A stretch of DNA of 64,000 nucleotides from Acinetobacter sp. WC-141. Lineage in GTDB: Bacteria; Pseudomonadota; Gammaproteobacteria; Pseudomonadales; Moraxellaceae. The DNA is taken from positions 60,159 through 124,158 of the forward strand of contig NZ_AMSS01000001.1 of assembly GCF_000313935.1 (NCBI RefSeq). Reading direction: 5' to 3'. Below the pieces are notes generated by a model that saw nothing but the letters and a program-made list of their open reading frames with translations, was not told the origin of the DNA and did no database searches. Positions within the stretch are counted from its first letter, which is position 1; every line of letters starts with the position of its first letter. Below, piece after piece: positions 8,605 through 19,203 of the stretch. Position numbers and translations under genes: made by a program.

Positions 8605-9597
8605 ATTTAAAATATTTAATGCTTTTTCAGAATAATAAAATTTTTCTAAGTGAACACGGGCACGTCGTCTTAAATGTCCTGTTGTAACTAACTGCTGTAA
8701 TACAGGGACAAGCAACTGAGTCAGTTCGTGTTGAATTAAGTTTTCATCGATATTGAGGTCACGAAGTAACAAGTCAAAATTACGTTCCTGATTTCGAACA
8801 TACCAAGTATAGATACCATCATGTACTTGTTGTTTCAGGTAAGAAGTTTGGCGCATGTGGTCCCAGATTTCATGTCCTAAACCCACAGTTTTTGATAAAT
8901 CCTGAACCTCTACATAATTTTTTAAAACAGAAAGCGGCATGGCTTTAACTTTATGCCAAACATTTGCCTGAAAATGGTAGAGCTTATCATTGTCAAAATG
9001 CTGGTTTAAAACACGCTCACTCATTTGACTTAGTTTTAAAATATTCTTTTGCAAATAATGATTAATCGTATCGTCTAGATTCGAATCGGTCACAGTTTCT
9101 AGAACCGATTTTCCCATTTTCATAAAACGGCCTACACCTGGCACACGTTTTGACATAGATTCATCTAAGTAATCATGCATTGTTTGTTGAATCAGTTGAG
9201 TCAAAAGTGCTGAAAATGCAGGATTATTAACCATCGTTTTAATGATTTTTTTACGATGTTCTTCTTTACTTGCAACGTATTGTGCAATTCCATCAATGGT
9301 TAAAACAGGAATAACATCTTCAATTGTTGCACTGTCATTGATTGGATGTATAAGTGCAAAACGAATATGTTCTGCAATTTGTTCAATCAGAAAATCAGAA
9401 GCAGATGTTTCTAAAATCTGTTTTTGAATGAGTTGCTGAATATGCTCAAAAGTCCAGAGGTGCTGTAGTTGCCGACTACCCAACCAATGATAAAATTGCT
9501 CAAACTCTTGCTGGATGGTACTGGCCTGAGCAAACTCTTCATCTAAAAAATCTAGATGAGCTTCAATGAGTTTTTCTATGAATGGCTGGGTAGACAT
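8590..9597 (-). CDS. Conserved hypothetical protein, helix-rich
   Basis: I do not recognise a domain in this 335-residue protein. It has no signal peptide or membrane helix and appears largely alpha-helical. A central glycine-containing KRVPGVGRFMKMGKS segment is followed by alternating charged and hydrophobic stretches, and the C-terminus is basic (RRRARVHLEKFYYSEKAL). I chose ATG at 9597 over an in-frame TTG at 9609. Its start lies 27 bp from the stop of the exported alpha/beta hydrolase upstream, so the two are probably one operon. The function is unknown. Confidence 0.75.
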   Translation of the reverse strand: MSTQPFIEKLIEAHLDFLDEEFAQASTIQQEFEQFYHWLGSRQLQHLWTFEHIQQLIQKQILETSASDFLIEQIAEHIRFALIHPINDSATIEDVIPVLTIDGIAQYVASKEEHRKKIIKTMVNNPAFSALLTQLIQQTMHDYLDESMSKRVPGVGRFMKMGKSVLETVTDSNLDDTINHYLQKNILKLSQMSERVLNQHFDNDKLYHFQANVWHKVKAMPLSVLKNYVEVQDLSKTVGLGHEIWDHMRQTSYLKQQVHDGIYTWYVRNQERNFDLLLRDLNIDENLIQHELTQLLVPVLQQLVTTGHLRRRARVHLEKFYYSEKALNILNNKGA

Positions 9598-9624
9598 AAG
9601 GTCTCGCAAGTCTGAAAATTGGAA

Positions 9625-10650
9625 TTAGGGAGTACTGGTTTTAGTGGTCTGATTGGCCTCGATTTTTAATAAAAAAGGCAAATATTGCTGAACCACTAAT
9701 TGCTCAGCTTCCAAGATTGGCATATGGCCAACATTCTCTAAAATAACCGGAGGTTGGGCATTTTTTAAAAGTCGTTTTAGTTCACTAGCGACTTCTACAT
9801 TAATAATCTTATCCTGTTTACCCCATAAAATCAGTGTTGGTGCATCAATCGTCTTTGTTAAAACTGCAAATGAGTCCGGTGTGTAAACTTTATTGAGTGC
9901 AATAAGCTGATCAACCAGTTTTTGAGTTTGAGGCGCTTGATTAATCATGAGCTTTTCTTGAGCTTCCAGAAACTCTTTAGGGATAAATGGCGGGCTAAAC
10001 ATGGTTTGCTTTAACAAATAGTTAAAGTCTCCCTTTTTAGACACTAACAGCTGCTTTAAGTAGACAGGATCTTTTAAGTAAATTGTATTTGCAGAACGGA
10101 AAATTCCGCCACTATCAACCAAGAATAGGCTTTTTGTTTCAAATGGATATTGTCCGGCATAGAGCAGGGCAATTGAGCCACCCAGTGAATGCCCAGCAAT
10201 ATGGATTGGACCTTTTAAATTTGCGGCTTCGACAAAGCGTCGTAATTTTTCAGCAAGATTAGGAACAGAATAATCAAAGTCTTGCGTAACTACAGTTTCA
10301 CCACTGCCAGGTAGATCTGGAATAATAACGTGGTAATTTGCAGTGAGATAACGCGCAACTCGGTTCCAGTTATCACGACTCCCTCCCAATCCATGGATGA
10401 GTAACAAAGTAGGCTTGCTGGTAGAGCCACCTTCACTATAAGACCATTTTACATCGCCAACTTTTAAACTTTTACTTTGTAGACCTGCCCAGTTTCGCTC
10501 TTGCTGTAAGATATTTTGAAAGCTCACATCAATTGTATCTGCTGCTTTTGTCTGCGAAATACCCATTACTGTGGTAAGACTACATGCTACGGTAAATGCT
10601 ATAGCAGCTTTTTTAAAAGCAGTTTGAGTTGATACAAACAGTGTTGTCAT
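9625..10650 (-). CDS. Exported alpha/beta hydrolase
   Basis: Probable lipase/esterase-type hydrolase. The 341-residue protein has an N-terminal hydrophobic signal (residues about 12-37, KTKAAD-type cleavage region). The fold's LLLIHGLGGSRDNW oxyanion segment is at residues 82-95, with the nucleophile elbow GHSLGG (Ser155), an acid in LWGKQDKI and the catalytic His in VGHMPILE. No chaperone gene of the lipase foldase type is adjacent. It is followed by the hypothetical gene at 8590 with 27 bp between. The substrate is unknown. Confidence 0.85.
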   Translation of the reverse strand: MTTLFVSTQTAFKKAAIAFTVACSLTTVMGISQTKAADTIDVSFQNILQQERNWAGLQSKSLKVGDVKWSYSEGGSTSKPTLLLIHGLGGSRDNWNRVARYLTANYHVIIPDLPGSGETVVTQDFDYSVPNLAEKLRRFVEAANLKGPIHIAGHSLGGSIALLYAGQYPFETKSLFLVDSGGIFRSANTIYLKDPVYLKQLLVSKKGDFNYLLKQTMFSPPFIPKEFLEAQEKLMINQAPQTQKLVDQLIALNKVYTPDSFAVLTKTIDAPTLILWGKQDKIINVEVASELKRLLKNAQPPVILENVGHMPILEAEQLVVQQYLPFLLKIEANQTTKTSTP

Positions 10651-10933
10651 AAGATTTCATCCTTGAAGCGTGAGCGATTGGAAAATTATTGAAAAACTTT
10701 GCCAATGAGTCATTTGCCAAACGATTAAAAGGGAGAAAATTATAGTCAATCCATTTGCTAAAGTATGTCTATTTTTTCACTAAACAGTAGGGAATTTGAG
10801 GTTAAATCCACCTTAAAATGAATTAAGGATATTTAAATTTTTTCATGACAAAGGATTTATTTTTTGTCAGTGACATTCAAATTTTGACACATTAAAATGA
10901 TTTCTAACCTTGAAAAAACAATGGAAATATAAA

Positions 10934-11548
10934 ATGCCTACTGCGCAAGAAGTTTTAGATCGTCTGAAAGCTGGTAATCAACGATTTGTAAATGGAAATA
11001 CTTCCCTTGCAAAAACCTTATCGCATCATGAACGCGCTGAAATGGCAAAGGATCAAAATCCATTTGCGATTGTATTAGGCTGTTCAGATTCTCGTGTTCC
11101 AGCAGAAATGGTATTTGATCAAGGTCTTGGTGACTTATTCGTAATCCGTGTTGCTGGTAATGTGGTTGCACCCTCACAAGTCGGTAGTGTTGAGTTCGCG
11201 GCAGAGCGCTATGACTGTCCGGTTGTTGTTGTATTGGGACATAGTCATTGTGGCGCAATTCAAGCGACAATTGATACGTTGATGAACCCTGATCAACCGC
11301 CGTCATCTAACTTAATGTCGATTGTGAACCGTGTTCGTCCATCAGTTGAAATTTTAATGCAAACTGACTTAAAAAATGATTTGAAAAAATTATCGTGTCA
11401 TGCGGTACGTTCAAACGTTTTTGCGTCGGTCAATCAGTTACGTCATGGTTCAAGTGTGCTTGAAAGCTTGATTGCGAAAGGTGAGTTGATTGTTGTGGGT
11501 GCAGAATATTCACTAGAAACTGGTGAAGTTACTTTCTTTGATTTTTAA
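10934..11548 (+). CDS. Beta-class carbonic anhydrase
   Basis: Interconverts CO2 and bicarbonate. The protein has 204 residues. Zinc ligands are Cys50 (in LGCSDSRVPAE), His103 and Cys106 (in GHSHCGAI), with the Asp52/Arg54 dyad in place. This is the complete beta-class set. I chose the ATG at 10934; an upstream in-frame TTG at 10910 would add an atypical lysine-rich start. It is cytoplasmic, having no signal peptide. It is convergent with tesA and shares a hairpin with it. Confidence 0.92.
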   Translation: MPTAQEVLDRLKAGNQRFVNGNTSLAKTLSHHERAEMAKDQNPFAIVLGCSDSRVPAEMVFDQGLGDLFVIRVAGNVVAPSQVGSVEFAAERYDCPVVVVLGHSHCGAIQATIDTLMNPDQPPSSNLMSIVNRVRPSVEILMQTDLKNDLKKLSCHAVRSNVFASVNQLRHGSSVLESLIAKGELIVVGAEYSLETGEVTFFDF

Positions 11549-11572
11549 TTAGATTAACAATAATTATTAAAA

Positions 11573-11601
11573 CTAAAAGGTGCCTACAGGGCACCTTTTA
11601 T
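11573..11601. terminator. Bidirectional terminator, carbonic anhydrase / tesA
   Basis: AAAAGGTGCC (11575-11584) pairs perfectly with GGCACCTTTT (11590-11599). The tesA stop codon lies inside the hairpin. Confidence 0.8.
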
Positions 11602-12207
11602 ATATGGATAAGCTAAATTAAGTAATTTTGATTGTGCTTGAGTATTTGGATGAATCAAGTCATTTTGCATAAGCTGTTTTTGACCTGCAACACCATCAAG
11701 AAAAAACGGAAGTAATTTCACCTGATATTTTTGGCTGACAACTTTATAGTTATTTTCAAAAGCTTTGCTATATGCAGCCCCATAATTTGGCGGAATTTTC
11801 ATGCCAAAAAGAATAACCTGGGCTTTTTGTTTTTGGCTTAATTGAATGAGCTGATCCAGATTTTTTTGAATCATCTGTGGTGGTTGACCACGTAAACCAT
11901 CATTTCCGCCTAATTCAATCACGACCACATTAGGTTTATAGGTCTGTAATAATTTAGGTAAACGGGCTAAAGCGCCGCTAGTTGTTTCCCCACTAACACT
12001 TGCATTGACCACTTTGTGTTGTTTGGGATACTGTTGGTCTAAGCGTTTTTGCAGTAATTGTACCCAACCTTGTTTGGGATCAATTCCGTAACCGGCACTA
12101 ATACTATCTCCTAAAATTAAAATAGTTTTCGCCGATACAAGCATAGGCAGCATACTTAATGAGATGAGCATGATGCTTTTAGAACCAATCAAAAAAGATT
12201 TATACAT
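11584..12207 (-). CDS. tesA: SGNH esterase / acyl-CoA thioesterase I (TesA)
   Basis: Periplasmic multifunctional lysophospholipase, esterase and thioesterase. The 207-residue protein has a signal peptide (hydrophobic residues about 11-25, ending VSA), block I ILGDSISAGYG with Ser35, block III GGND with Asn102, and block V DLIHP with Asp183 and His186. All catalytic residues are present. It is divergent from ybbA-ybbP with only 44 bp between, the same arrangement as in E. coli, which supports the assignment. Confidence 0.92.
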   Translation of the reverse strand: MYKSFLIGSKSIMLISLSMLPMLVSAKTILILGDSISAGYGIDPKQGWVQLLQKRLDQQYPKQHKVVNASVSGETTSGALARLPKLLQTYKPNVVVIELGGNDGLRGQPPQMIQKNLDQLIQLSQKQKAQVILFGMKIPPNYGAAYSKAFENNYKVVSQKYQVKLLPFFLDGVAGQKQLMQNDLIHPNTQAQSKLLNLAYPYIKGAL

Positions 12208-12251
12208 TTGTACTTCGACCCTGATTCTGAATACATAGGACTTTTTACATC

Positions 12252-12944
12252 ATGCCACAACCCATCATTGCTGCCCATCAAGTTACACAAACTATTCAGA
12301 TTAACCAAAATCAGTTTACGATTTTAAAAGATATCGATTTAGAGATTTTTGAAGGGGAGCAGGTGGCAATTACTGGGCGTTCTGGCTCAGGTAAATCGAC
12401 CTTACTAGGAATTTTGGCGACTTTAGATCAACCAACTGAAGGAGAAGTCTGGTTATGTGGTCAAGCTGTTCATCAGTTAACAGAGGAGCAACGTGCCCAA
12501 ATCAGAATGCAACATATTGGTTTTGTATTTCAGTCTTTTCAACTTTTGCCTCAGTTGAGCGCGCTTGAAAATGTGATGTTGCCCTTACGATTACGTAAAG
12601 ATTTTGATTATAAATCCGCAGAGAAAAAAGCTTTAGATTGGTTGCATCGAGTAGGTCTTAGTCGTCAGGTTGAGCAAACACCTAAAGTCTTATCTGGAGG
12701 GGAACAGCAACGGGTTGCGATTGCGAGAGCTCTTATTGCAGAACCACAAATTATTTTTGCGGATGAACCGACAGGAAACTTAGATGGTCAGACAGCACAG
12801 GAAATTGAGAGTCTACTTTTTGATTTAAACCGAGAGTTAGGTACGACTCTGATCTTGGTGACCCATGATCGTAATTTAGCAACCCTTTGTCAGCGCCATG
12901 TTGAGTTAGATGACGGCCAATTAAAGACAGTACAGAGTGGTTAA
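12252..12944 (+). CDS. ybbA: ABC transporter ATP-binding protein YbbA
   Basis: Cytoplasmic ATPase of a MacB/LolD-type (type VII) ABC system. The protein has 230 residues with Walker [10 protein letters not shown], the Q-loop region [12 protein letters not shown], signature LSGGEQQR, Walker [11 protein letters not shown] and H-switch VTHD. It is immediately followed by its permease (stop and next ATG abut), so they form one unit. The YbbA-YbbP pair's substrate is not firmly known; adjacency to tesA is conserved. Confidence 0.92.
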   Translation: MPQPIIAAHQVTQTIQINQNQFTILKDIDLEIFEGEQVAITGRSGSGKSTLLGILATLDQPTEGEVWLCGQAVHQLTEEQRAQIRMQHIGFVFQSFQLLPQLSALENVMLPLRLRKDFDYKSAEKKALDWLHRVGLSRQVEQTPKVLSGGEQQRVAIARALIAEPQIIFADEPTGNLDGQTAQEIESLLFDLNRELGTTLILVTHDRNLATLCQRHVELDDGQLKTVQSG

Positions 12945-15407
12945 ATGATGCGTAATCTTCTAAAACCACTTTTACTACAAAGTTTTCGTACGGGTGGATT
13001 ATATCTACTCATTATTGCTTTATCGCTTGCGATTAGTGCAACTACAGCCCTGAAATTTAGTAATGACCAAGTGAAAAATGCAGTCAGTCTGCAAGCCTCG
13101 CAAATGCTAGGTGCTGATTTAGTTCTGTCGAATAATGAGCCTATCGAACAGTCGTGGAAAAAAAGGGCAGAGCAGTTAGGTCTGAAACAAACCAATGTCA
13201 CGATATTTAGCTCTATGGCACATACCCAAGATCAGTTTGTCATGGTGAATGTAAAGGCAATCGAGCCTTTATTTCCACTCAGAGGACAGTTGGAAATTGA
13301 ACCAAGCGCTAAAGCGATTCAATCTGGTGAAGTTTGGCTAAGTCAAAGAGCAGCCGATTTACTTAAAGTAAAGCTAGGAGATACTGTTTCTATTGCTGAT
13401 GGCAGCTTCCGTTTTAGTGGCGTGATTGTGCGTGATTCAAATCAGGAACTCGGTTTTTCAGGTTTTTCACCTACCGTCATTATTCATCAAGCCGATATTG
13501 CTAAAACGCATGCGATTCAGACAGGGAGTAGAATCGATTATCGACTGTTAATGTCTGGTCAACCTGAACAAGTTCAGGCATTTTCAAAGCAATTTAAGCA
13601 ACAGCATCAACCTTCTAAAGAAGCAGATGAAACGGCGGGTCTACATTTACGTGATGCAAGTGAGTCAAATAGTCGGTTATTACGCCCGCTTGAAAACCTA
13701 GATACCTTTTTGCAACTGGCCAATATTTTAACGATTTTGTTGTGTGGGATTGCCATAGCTTTAACGAGTCAACGTTATGTTCAGCAAAATCAAGATCACA
13801 TTGCACTTCTCAGATGCTTAGGCGCCAGTAAGTTCCAAATTTTATGGGCCTATATTGGACTGCTTTGTATTGTCAGTGCGATTTCAATTGTGATGGGCAG
13901 CCTATTAGGTTTAATCATGGGATATGGCCTGCTGCAACTGATGTTACAACTCATTCCTCAATTAGAATTAAGTTTTTCGTTAATACCGCTATTACTTGGA
14001 CCTTTACCAATTGCTATTTTTACGAGTGTGATCGTACTGCTCGGTTTTATTTTGCCAAGCATTTGGGAGCTTTTAAATACACCTCCAATTCGGGTGATTC
14101 GAGAAGAAGCCAAATCTCGTAAATCTTTATTCTTTATGTTTTTTGCAGGCATTAGCAGTCTGATTGTTTTTAGTTTGGTGTTAAGTGAAAACTTAGTGCT
14201 CAGCATTTTGGTTTTAGCTGCGATTATCGTTCTTTGTATTCTGCTTTACACCGCTGTCTGGTTATTGCTTCGTAGTTTAAAAAAGATGAAAAATCGGTTG
14301 TCTTTTTATATTCGTTCTCCATCCCAAAGTGCCTTACAAATTACTGCACTGGCTTTAGGCTTAAGCCTCATTACGGTACTTAGTGTATTAAGAACTGATT
14401 TATTGGAGCGTTGGCAGCAACAGCTTCCTGAAGGCACTCCAAATCAATTTGTATATGGTTTACCTCCATTCGATTTAAAAGCTTTTGAACAACAGTTAAA
14501 GCTACATGGTTGGCAAAGCACGCCGTTATATCCAAATATCCGAGGCCGACTGGTAGCAAAGAATGATGTACCTTTTTCAGAAGAAGCCATAAAACAAAAT
14601 AACTCTTTGCGTCGTGAATTGAATTTAACGCAATCAAATCAATTGCCGAATGACAATGCCATTACAAAAGGGCAAGCCCAGTTTAATGGTGTAGGGCAAG
14701 TTTCAGTCGAAAATAAAACTGCTGAAAGTTTAGGAATTCAAATTGGAGACAAACTTACCTTTAGTCTGCCTGAAGGCACGCTGCAAGCCAAAGTTGTTAA
14801 CTTTCGAAATGTAGAATGGGAAAGTTTTAGTCCTAACTTTTTCTTTATTTTTTCACCTAAAACCTTAGACGAAAATGCTGGAAGTTATTTAGGTAGTTTC
14901 TATGTGCCTAAGCAAGATCAACCTAAAATGATCAATATTATTCAGCAGTTCTCAAATACAGTATTTATTGATGTCGACCGAATCTTGGATGAAGTAAAAC
15001 GCTTAATGAATGTCTTGGTCAAAATAGTAACTGTACTGGCAGCGTTAGTCGGTTTTTCAGGCGTATTAGTACTAATTGCATGTTTAAACCTATTAATGGA
15101 CGAAAGGCGCCGTGAAGTTGCTTTACTACGCTCATTTGGTTTATCTAAAAATAAAATGAAGCAAATGCTCAGTTTTGAGATTGGGTTTCTTGGGCTGTTA
15201 GCAGGCATAGTTGCCTGCTGTTTTGCCGAAGTGATTAGTGCGATTGCCAGTTATAAAATGAATATGGCAATACAGTGGCATATGGAAATATGGCTGATTT
15301 TACCCCTAGGTATGATGCTAATTTGTGCCCTGATAGGTCGTTATCGACTCGGTTATCTTTGCAACTTACCACCTTTGCAAAGCTTAAGAGAATTAAACCA
15401 GCTGTAG
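12945..15407 (+). CDS. ybbP: FtsX-like ABC permease YbbP
   Basis: Large inner-membrane permease partner of YbbA. It has 820 residues, an N-terminal transmembrane helix (about 17-35) followed by a long periplasmic domain (about 40-250), and a first FtsX core of several helices (about 255-400). A second unit follows, with another periplasmic domain (about 480-680) and C-terminal helices carrying NLLMDERRREVALLRSFGLS, a typical FtsX cytoplasmic motif. The equivalent motif of the first unit reads HIALLRCLGASK. The two-unit architecture and length match YbbP. The end abuts a convergent rhomboid gene with 1 bp between stops. Confidence 0.92.
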   Translation: MMRNLLKPLLLQSFRTGGLYLLIIALSLAISATTALKFSNDQVKNAVSLQASQMLGADLVLSNNEPIEQSWKKRAEQLGLKQTNVTIFSSMAHTQDQFVMVNVKAIEPLFPLRGQLEIEPSAKAIQSGEVWLSQRAADLLKVKLGDTVSIADGSFRFSGVIVRDSNQELGFSGFSPTVIIHQADIAKTHAIQTGSRIDYRLLMSGQPEQVQAFSKQFKQQHQPSKEADETAGLHLRDASESNSRLLRPLENLDTFLQLANILTILLCGIAIALTSQRYVQQNQDHIALLRCLGASKFQILWAYIGLLCIVSAISIVMGSLLGLIMGYGLLQLMLQLIPQLELSFSLIPLLLGPLPIAIFTSVIVLLGFILPSIWELLNTPPIRVIREEAKSRKSLFFMFFAGISSLIVFSLVLSENLVLSILVLAAIIVLCILLYTAVWLLLRSLKKMKNRLSFYIRSPSQSALQITALALGLSLITVLSVLRTDLLERWQQQLPEGTPNQFVYGLPPFDLKAFEQQLKLHGWQSTPLYPNIRGRLVAKNDVPFSEEAIKQNNSLRRELNLTQSNQLPNDNAITKGQAQFNGVGQVSVENKTAESLGIQIGDKLTFSLPEGTLQAKVVNFRNVEWESFSPNFFFIFSPKTLDENAGSYLGSFYVPKQDQPKMINIIQQFSNTVFIDVDRILDEVKRLMNVLVKIVTVLAALVGFSGVLVLIACLNLLMDERRREVALLRSFGLSKNKMKQMLSFEIGFLGLLAGIVACCFAEVISAIASYKMNMAIQWHMEIWLILPLGMMLICALIGRYRLGYLCNLPPLQSLRELNQL

Positions 15408-15408
15408 C

Positions 15409-16218
15409 TTAAGGAATAATATCAGGGTTCTGGATGATGATTTCATGCCATAGTGGAAGTAAAGGTGAGTTGAGTTGTACACAGTACATATAAAAACCAC
15501 CCGTAATTACAACTGCTGCTAATAAGCCTAAAATTTTGAGCACATTTTTAAACTTACTGACGTAGCTTAAGTACCACATTAGCGCAAGGAATGCTCCAAT
15601 CACCATCCCGCCAATATGTGCGGCATTATTAATACCAGTTGCGACAAAACCAAAAATAAGGTTGATTGCCATAATCATTAATAATGCTTTTTTATCGAGT
15701 ATGTAGGCTTGATGCGGAAGTGGTGGAAATAAGGAAAGTACGGTTAATGCAGCACCTAATCCCATTACGGCGCCTGAAGCACCTGCACTGACATGAGGAA
15801 GTAAGCTCTGGTCGAAATGTTGCATTAATTCATGTCCATTTTGAATGGTCATATAACTACTTAAAAGGCTTCCGAATAAACCAGCAAGTAAATACATGCC
15901 TATAAAATAGAAGCGACCAAATAGTGACTCGGCAACATTACCGAAAATATATAAGGCCCACATGTTGAGCATGAGATGGACTAAACCAAAATGAAAAAAC
16001 ATGCTGGTAAATAGACGTTCAGGCTGCCCAGAAAAAGTAAGTGGTGTAAAATCAGCTCCCCAATGAATAGCATCTTTCATGGCTGGGTCACTAATATCGA
16101 CGCCAGATAGAATTTGCCAGACAAACAAACCTACATTGATTGCGATCAGTAGGGCGGTCAGCCACCAAGTTTGTACATTGAGTTTACGATTAATGTGCGG
16201 AGGCTGATATTGAGTCAT
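15409..16218 (-). CDS. Rhomboid family intramembrane serine protease
   Basis: The second rhomboid of the window, with 269 residues and about seven hydrophobic helices. FTSMFFHFGLVHLMLNMWAL (70-89) is the conserved HxxxN region. GASG (146-149) carries Ser148, and NNAAHIGGMVIG carries His201. The catalytic dyad is complete. It is longer than the rhomboid at 4950 and not closely similar outside the motifs, so it is not a recent duplicate. It is divergent from mtgA. Confidence 0.9.
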   Translation of the reverse strand: MTQYQPPHINRKLNVQTWWLTALLIAINVGLFVWQILSGVDISDPAMKDAIHWGADFTPLTFSGQPERLFTSMFFHFGLVHLMLNMWALYIFGNVAESLFGRFYFIGMYLLAGLFGSLLSSYMTIQNGHELMQHFDQSLLPHVSAGASGAVMGLGAALTVLSLFPPLPHQAYILDKKALLMIMAINLIFGFVATGINNAAHIGGMVIGAFLALMWYLSYVSKFKNVLKILGLLAAVVITGGFYMYCVQLNSPLLPLWHEIIIQNPDIIP

Positions 16219-16294
16219 GCTATGCTTTTGTTATATATGAACATGCTTTACAGCTTAACATGAAAAAAGTTGAATACAGGAGATCAGGACGAAC

Positions 16295-16972
16295 ATGAAA
16301 GCTTTTATTGTTCGCGTGTTGTTAATTTTTATTGGGGCGATTCTCCTTATTCAACTTTGGATTTTTTCGAGTTTGGTCTGGTGGCGGACACATGAAGTGG
16401 ATACGACCATGTTCATGCGAATTGATTATTGGTCTGATACATCAGAGCCAATTGTCCATCAGTGGCTGGACTACGATGATATTAGTGACAATTTCAAACA
16501 TGCGATTTTAGCAGGCGAAGATGCAAAATTTATCCATCATCATGGCTTTGACTGGCAAGGTATCCGTTTTGCCCTTGAGCGGAATAATGAAGAAGGTGAA
16601 GTGGTTGCGGGTGGTTCTACCGTGTCTCAACAGCTTGCAAAGAACTTGTTTTTATACAATAAACGTTCATTTATTCGGAAAGGCCAAGAAACGGTCGCGA
16701 CTTGGATGATGGAGCGGATGTGGTCAAAACGCCGAATTCTTGAGGTATATATGAACTCAGTTGAATTCGGCAAAAATTTGTATGGTGTTGAAGCAGCCGC
16801 TCATCATTATTATGGTAAGAGTGCAAAAAGCTTAACGCGTGAACAAGCTGCTTTCTTAGCTGCGTTATTGCCTGATCCGAAATATTATCAAGATCACCGC
16901 AACGATCATAAACTACAATATAGAAAACGCGTTATTTTACGTTATATGAATAGCACTCAGATTCCTGAATAA
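16295..16972 (+). CDS. mtgA: Monofunctional peptidoglycan glycosyltransferase MtgA
   Basis: Polymerises lipid II into glycan strands at the inner membrane. The 225-residue protein has an N-terminal membrane anchor (about 7-27) and the GT51 motifs: [18 protein letters not shown] with catalytic Glu75, [15 protein letters not shown], the [17 protein letters not shown] region and [13 protein letters not shown]. No transpeptidase domain follows, as expected for MtgA. It stands alone between a divergent rhomboid gene and ppk. Confidence 0.93.
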   Translation: MKAFIVRVLLIFIGAILLIQLWIFSSLVWWRTHEVDTTMFMRIDYWSDTSEPIVHQWLDYDDISDNFKHAILAGEDAKFIHHHGFDWQGIRFALERNNEEGEVVAGGSTVSQQLAKNLFLYNKRSFIRKGQETVATWMMERMWSKRRILEVYMNSVEFGKNLYGVEAAAHHYYGKSAKSLTREQAAFLAALLPDPKYYQDHRNDHKLQYRKRVILRYMNSTQIPE

Positions 16973-17013
16973 TGCTGTTTTAAAGATGTGTTAATTTTTT
17001 AGTTTTTACCAAA

Positions 17014-17046
17014 TTGTCATATTTTTGCAGCATACTGGTTTATAGA
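17014..17046 (+). promoter_or_regulatory. Possible Pho box and -10 of ppk
   Basis: TTGTCAT-ATTT-TTGCAGC (17014-17031) has the 7-4-7 layout of a PhoB site with a good first and a weak second half. It ends 9 bp before TATAGA (17041-17046), roughly the spacing of PhoB-activated promoters, which lack a normal -35. The ppk ATG is at 17078. Confidence 0.4.
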
Positions 17047-17077
17047 GATTTTGGCTGGATAGAGAATAGAGTTAGAC

Positions 17078-19156
17078 ATGAATACAGCGATTACACCAAC
17101 GACCCCAACAGAATATAGTTATAATGACCGTTATATAAATCGTGAATTGTCTATTCTTGACTTCCATTTACGTGTATTGGAACAAGCGGTAGACCCTTTA
17201 CATCCATTGCTTGAGCGAATGAATTTCTTGCTCATTTTCTCACGTAACCTTGATGAATTCTTTGAAATTCGTGTTGCGGGAGTGATGGAACAATTTTCTT
17301 TAGGCAATGAAAGTCGTAGCCCTGACGGTCTTACACCAAGACAGGTTTTACAAAAAATCTCTGAAACTGCTCATGCTGCGATTGAGCGTCAATACCGTAT
17401 TTTAAATGAAGAAATCTTACCTAAGCTACGTGAAGAAGACATTTGCTTCTTACGTCGTGGTGAGTTAACTCCAGCCCAGTCTGCTTGGGTAAAAAAATAT
17501 TTTCATGAACAAGTAGCGCCTGTATTAACGCCAATTAGCTTAGATCCAGCACATCCATTCCCAAGACTCGTTAATAAAAGCTTGAACTTCATTATTACTC
17601 TTGAAGGTAAAGATGCTTTTGGTCGTCAAATTGATTTAGCTGTTGTGCCTGCGCCACGTTCATTACCTCGCGTGGTACGACTACCAGATGAATTAACAGG
17701 TGGTAAAGAACATCACGTGATGTTATCGGCAATTATTCATGAGCATGTGTCAGATTTATTCCCGGGAATGACAGCAACTGGATGTTACCAATTCCGTGTT
17801 ACACGTAATGCAGATCTGGCATTAAATGAAGATGTTGAAGACTTAGCTAAAGCATTAAAAGGTGAATTAAGTTCTCGTCGTTTTGGCCGTGCAGTTCGCT
17901 TAGAAGTAACTCATAACTGTCCACAGCATATTTATGAGTACTTACTTGAAGAGTTCGATTTAACCGATGAGCAATTATATAAAGTTGATGGTCCAGTAAA
18001 CTTAGCTCGTCTAGTTTCAAATTTTAAACGTCCTCATTTGCGTTATGACTCGCATACGCCAGTTGTGCCTAAAGTATTTAAAAAGACCGAAAGTATTTTC
18101 TCTGCAATGCAGAAGCAAGATATTTTGCTTCATCATCCGTTTGAATCTTTTGCTCCTGTGATTCAGCTACTTCGTGAAGCTGCTCGTGATCCACAAGTCT
18201 TAGCCATTAAACAAACGTTATATCGTAGTGGTGCTGATTCTGAAATTGTACAAATTTTGGCAGAAGCGGCGCGTAATGGAAAAGAAGTTATTGCCGTTAT
18301 TGAATTACGTGCTCGTTTTGATGAAGAATCAAATATTGAAGTCGCGAACGTTTTACAAGAAGCGGGGGCAGTCGTTGTTTACGGTATTGTAGGTTATAAA
18401 ACCCACGCCAAAATGATCATGGTCGTACGCCGTGAAAATAATAAATTGGTGCGTTATGTTCATTTAGGAACAGGTAACTACCATGCAATGAATGCTCGAA
18501 TTTATACCGATTATGGTCTAATGACTACAGATAAAGATCTGTGTGAAGATGTACATCGTATATTCCAAGAATTGACTGGTATGGGCAAAATGGCGAAATT
18601 GAAAAAGCTATTACATGCACCATTTACCTTACATGCTCAGCTCATTAACTTTATTGATGAAGAAATTGCCAATGCTAAAGCAGGCCGTAAAGCTCAAATC
18701 ATTGTGAAAGTAAATGCATTAACCGAAGTCCAGTTAATCAATAAATTGTATGAAGCTTCTCAGGCGGGTGTTCAAATTGACCTGATTATCCGTTCGATTT
18801 GCTGCTTACGTCCAGGTTTGCCGAACCTGTCGGAGAATATTCGAGTGCGTTCAATTGTAGGACGTTTCCTTGAGCATACTCGCGTTTATTACTTCAGTAA
18901 TAATGGTGATGCACGTATTTACTGTTCAAGTGCAGACTGGATGGACCGTAATTTATTTAATCGTGTTGAAGCATGTTTCCCTGTTGAAGACCCTGCATTG
19001 AAAAAACGTATTTACCAACAAGGTTTGGTAAATTACTTACAAGATAATCAGCAAGCCTGGTTGCTACAAGGCGACGGTACTTGGATTCGTGCTGAGCCAG
19101 CAGAGGGTGAAAAATTGCATAATGCTCAAAGGGCATTATTGGAAATCATTAAATAA
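17078..19156 (+). CDS. ppk1: Polyphosphate kinase
   Basis: Makes polyphosphate from ATP, reversibly, via phosphohistidine. It has 692 residues, the usual PPK1 length. The N-terminal part has [16 protein letters not shown] and [12 protein letters not shown]; the catalytic part has [11 protein letters not shown] with His443 as the phosphorylated residue by family alignment, VHLGTGNYH with His462, and [11 protein letters not shown] near the C-terminus. It is monocistronic with its own terminator. A possible Pho box upstream suggests induction by phosphate starvation. Confidence 0.95.
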   Translation: MNTAITPTTPTEYSYNDRYINRELSILDFHLRVLEQAVDPLHPLLERMNFLLIFSRNLDEFFEIRVAGVMEQFSLGNESRSPDGLTPRQVLQKISETAHAAIERQYRILNEEILPKLREEDICFLRRGELTPAQSAWVKKYFHEQVAPVLTPISLDPAHPFPRLVNKSLNFIITLEGKDAFGRQIDLAVVPAPRSLPRVVRLPDELTGGKEHHVMLSAIIHEHVSDLFPGMTATGCYQFRVTRNADLALNEDVEDLAKALKGELSSRRFGRAVRLEVTHNCPQHIYEYLLEEFDLTDEQLYKVDGPVNLARLVSNFKRPHLRYDSHTPVVPKVFKKTESIFSAMQKQDILLHHPFESFAPVIQLLREAARDPQVLAIKQTLYRSGADSEIVQILAEAARNGKEVIAVIELRARFDEESNIEVANVLQEAGAVVVYGIVGYKTHAKMIMVVRRENNKLVRYVHLGTGNYHAMNARIYTDYGLMTTDKDLCEDVHRIFQELTGMGKMAKLKKLLHAPFTLHAQLINFIDEEIANAKAGRKAQIIVKVNALTEVQLINKLYEASQAGVQIDLIIRSICCLRPGLPNLSENIRVRSIVGRFLEHTRVYYFSNNGDARIYCSSADWMDRNLFNRVEACFPVEDPALKKRIYQQGLVNYLQDNQQAWLLQGDGTWIRAEPAEGEKLHNAQRALLEIIK

Positions 19157-19175
19157 TGAATTTTCAAGACTAAAG

Positions 19176-19203
19176 AAAAGCCGACATTTTGTCGGCTTTT
19201 TTA
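19176..19203 (+). terminator. Terminator of ppk
   Basis: AAAGCCGAC (19177-19185) pairs with GTCGGCTTT (19191-19199), then T residues, 20 bp after the ppk stop. Confidence 0.85.
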
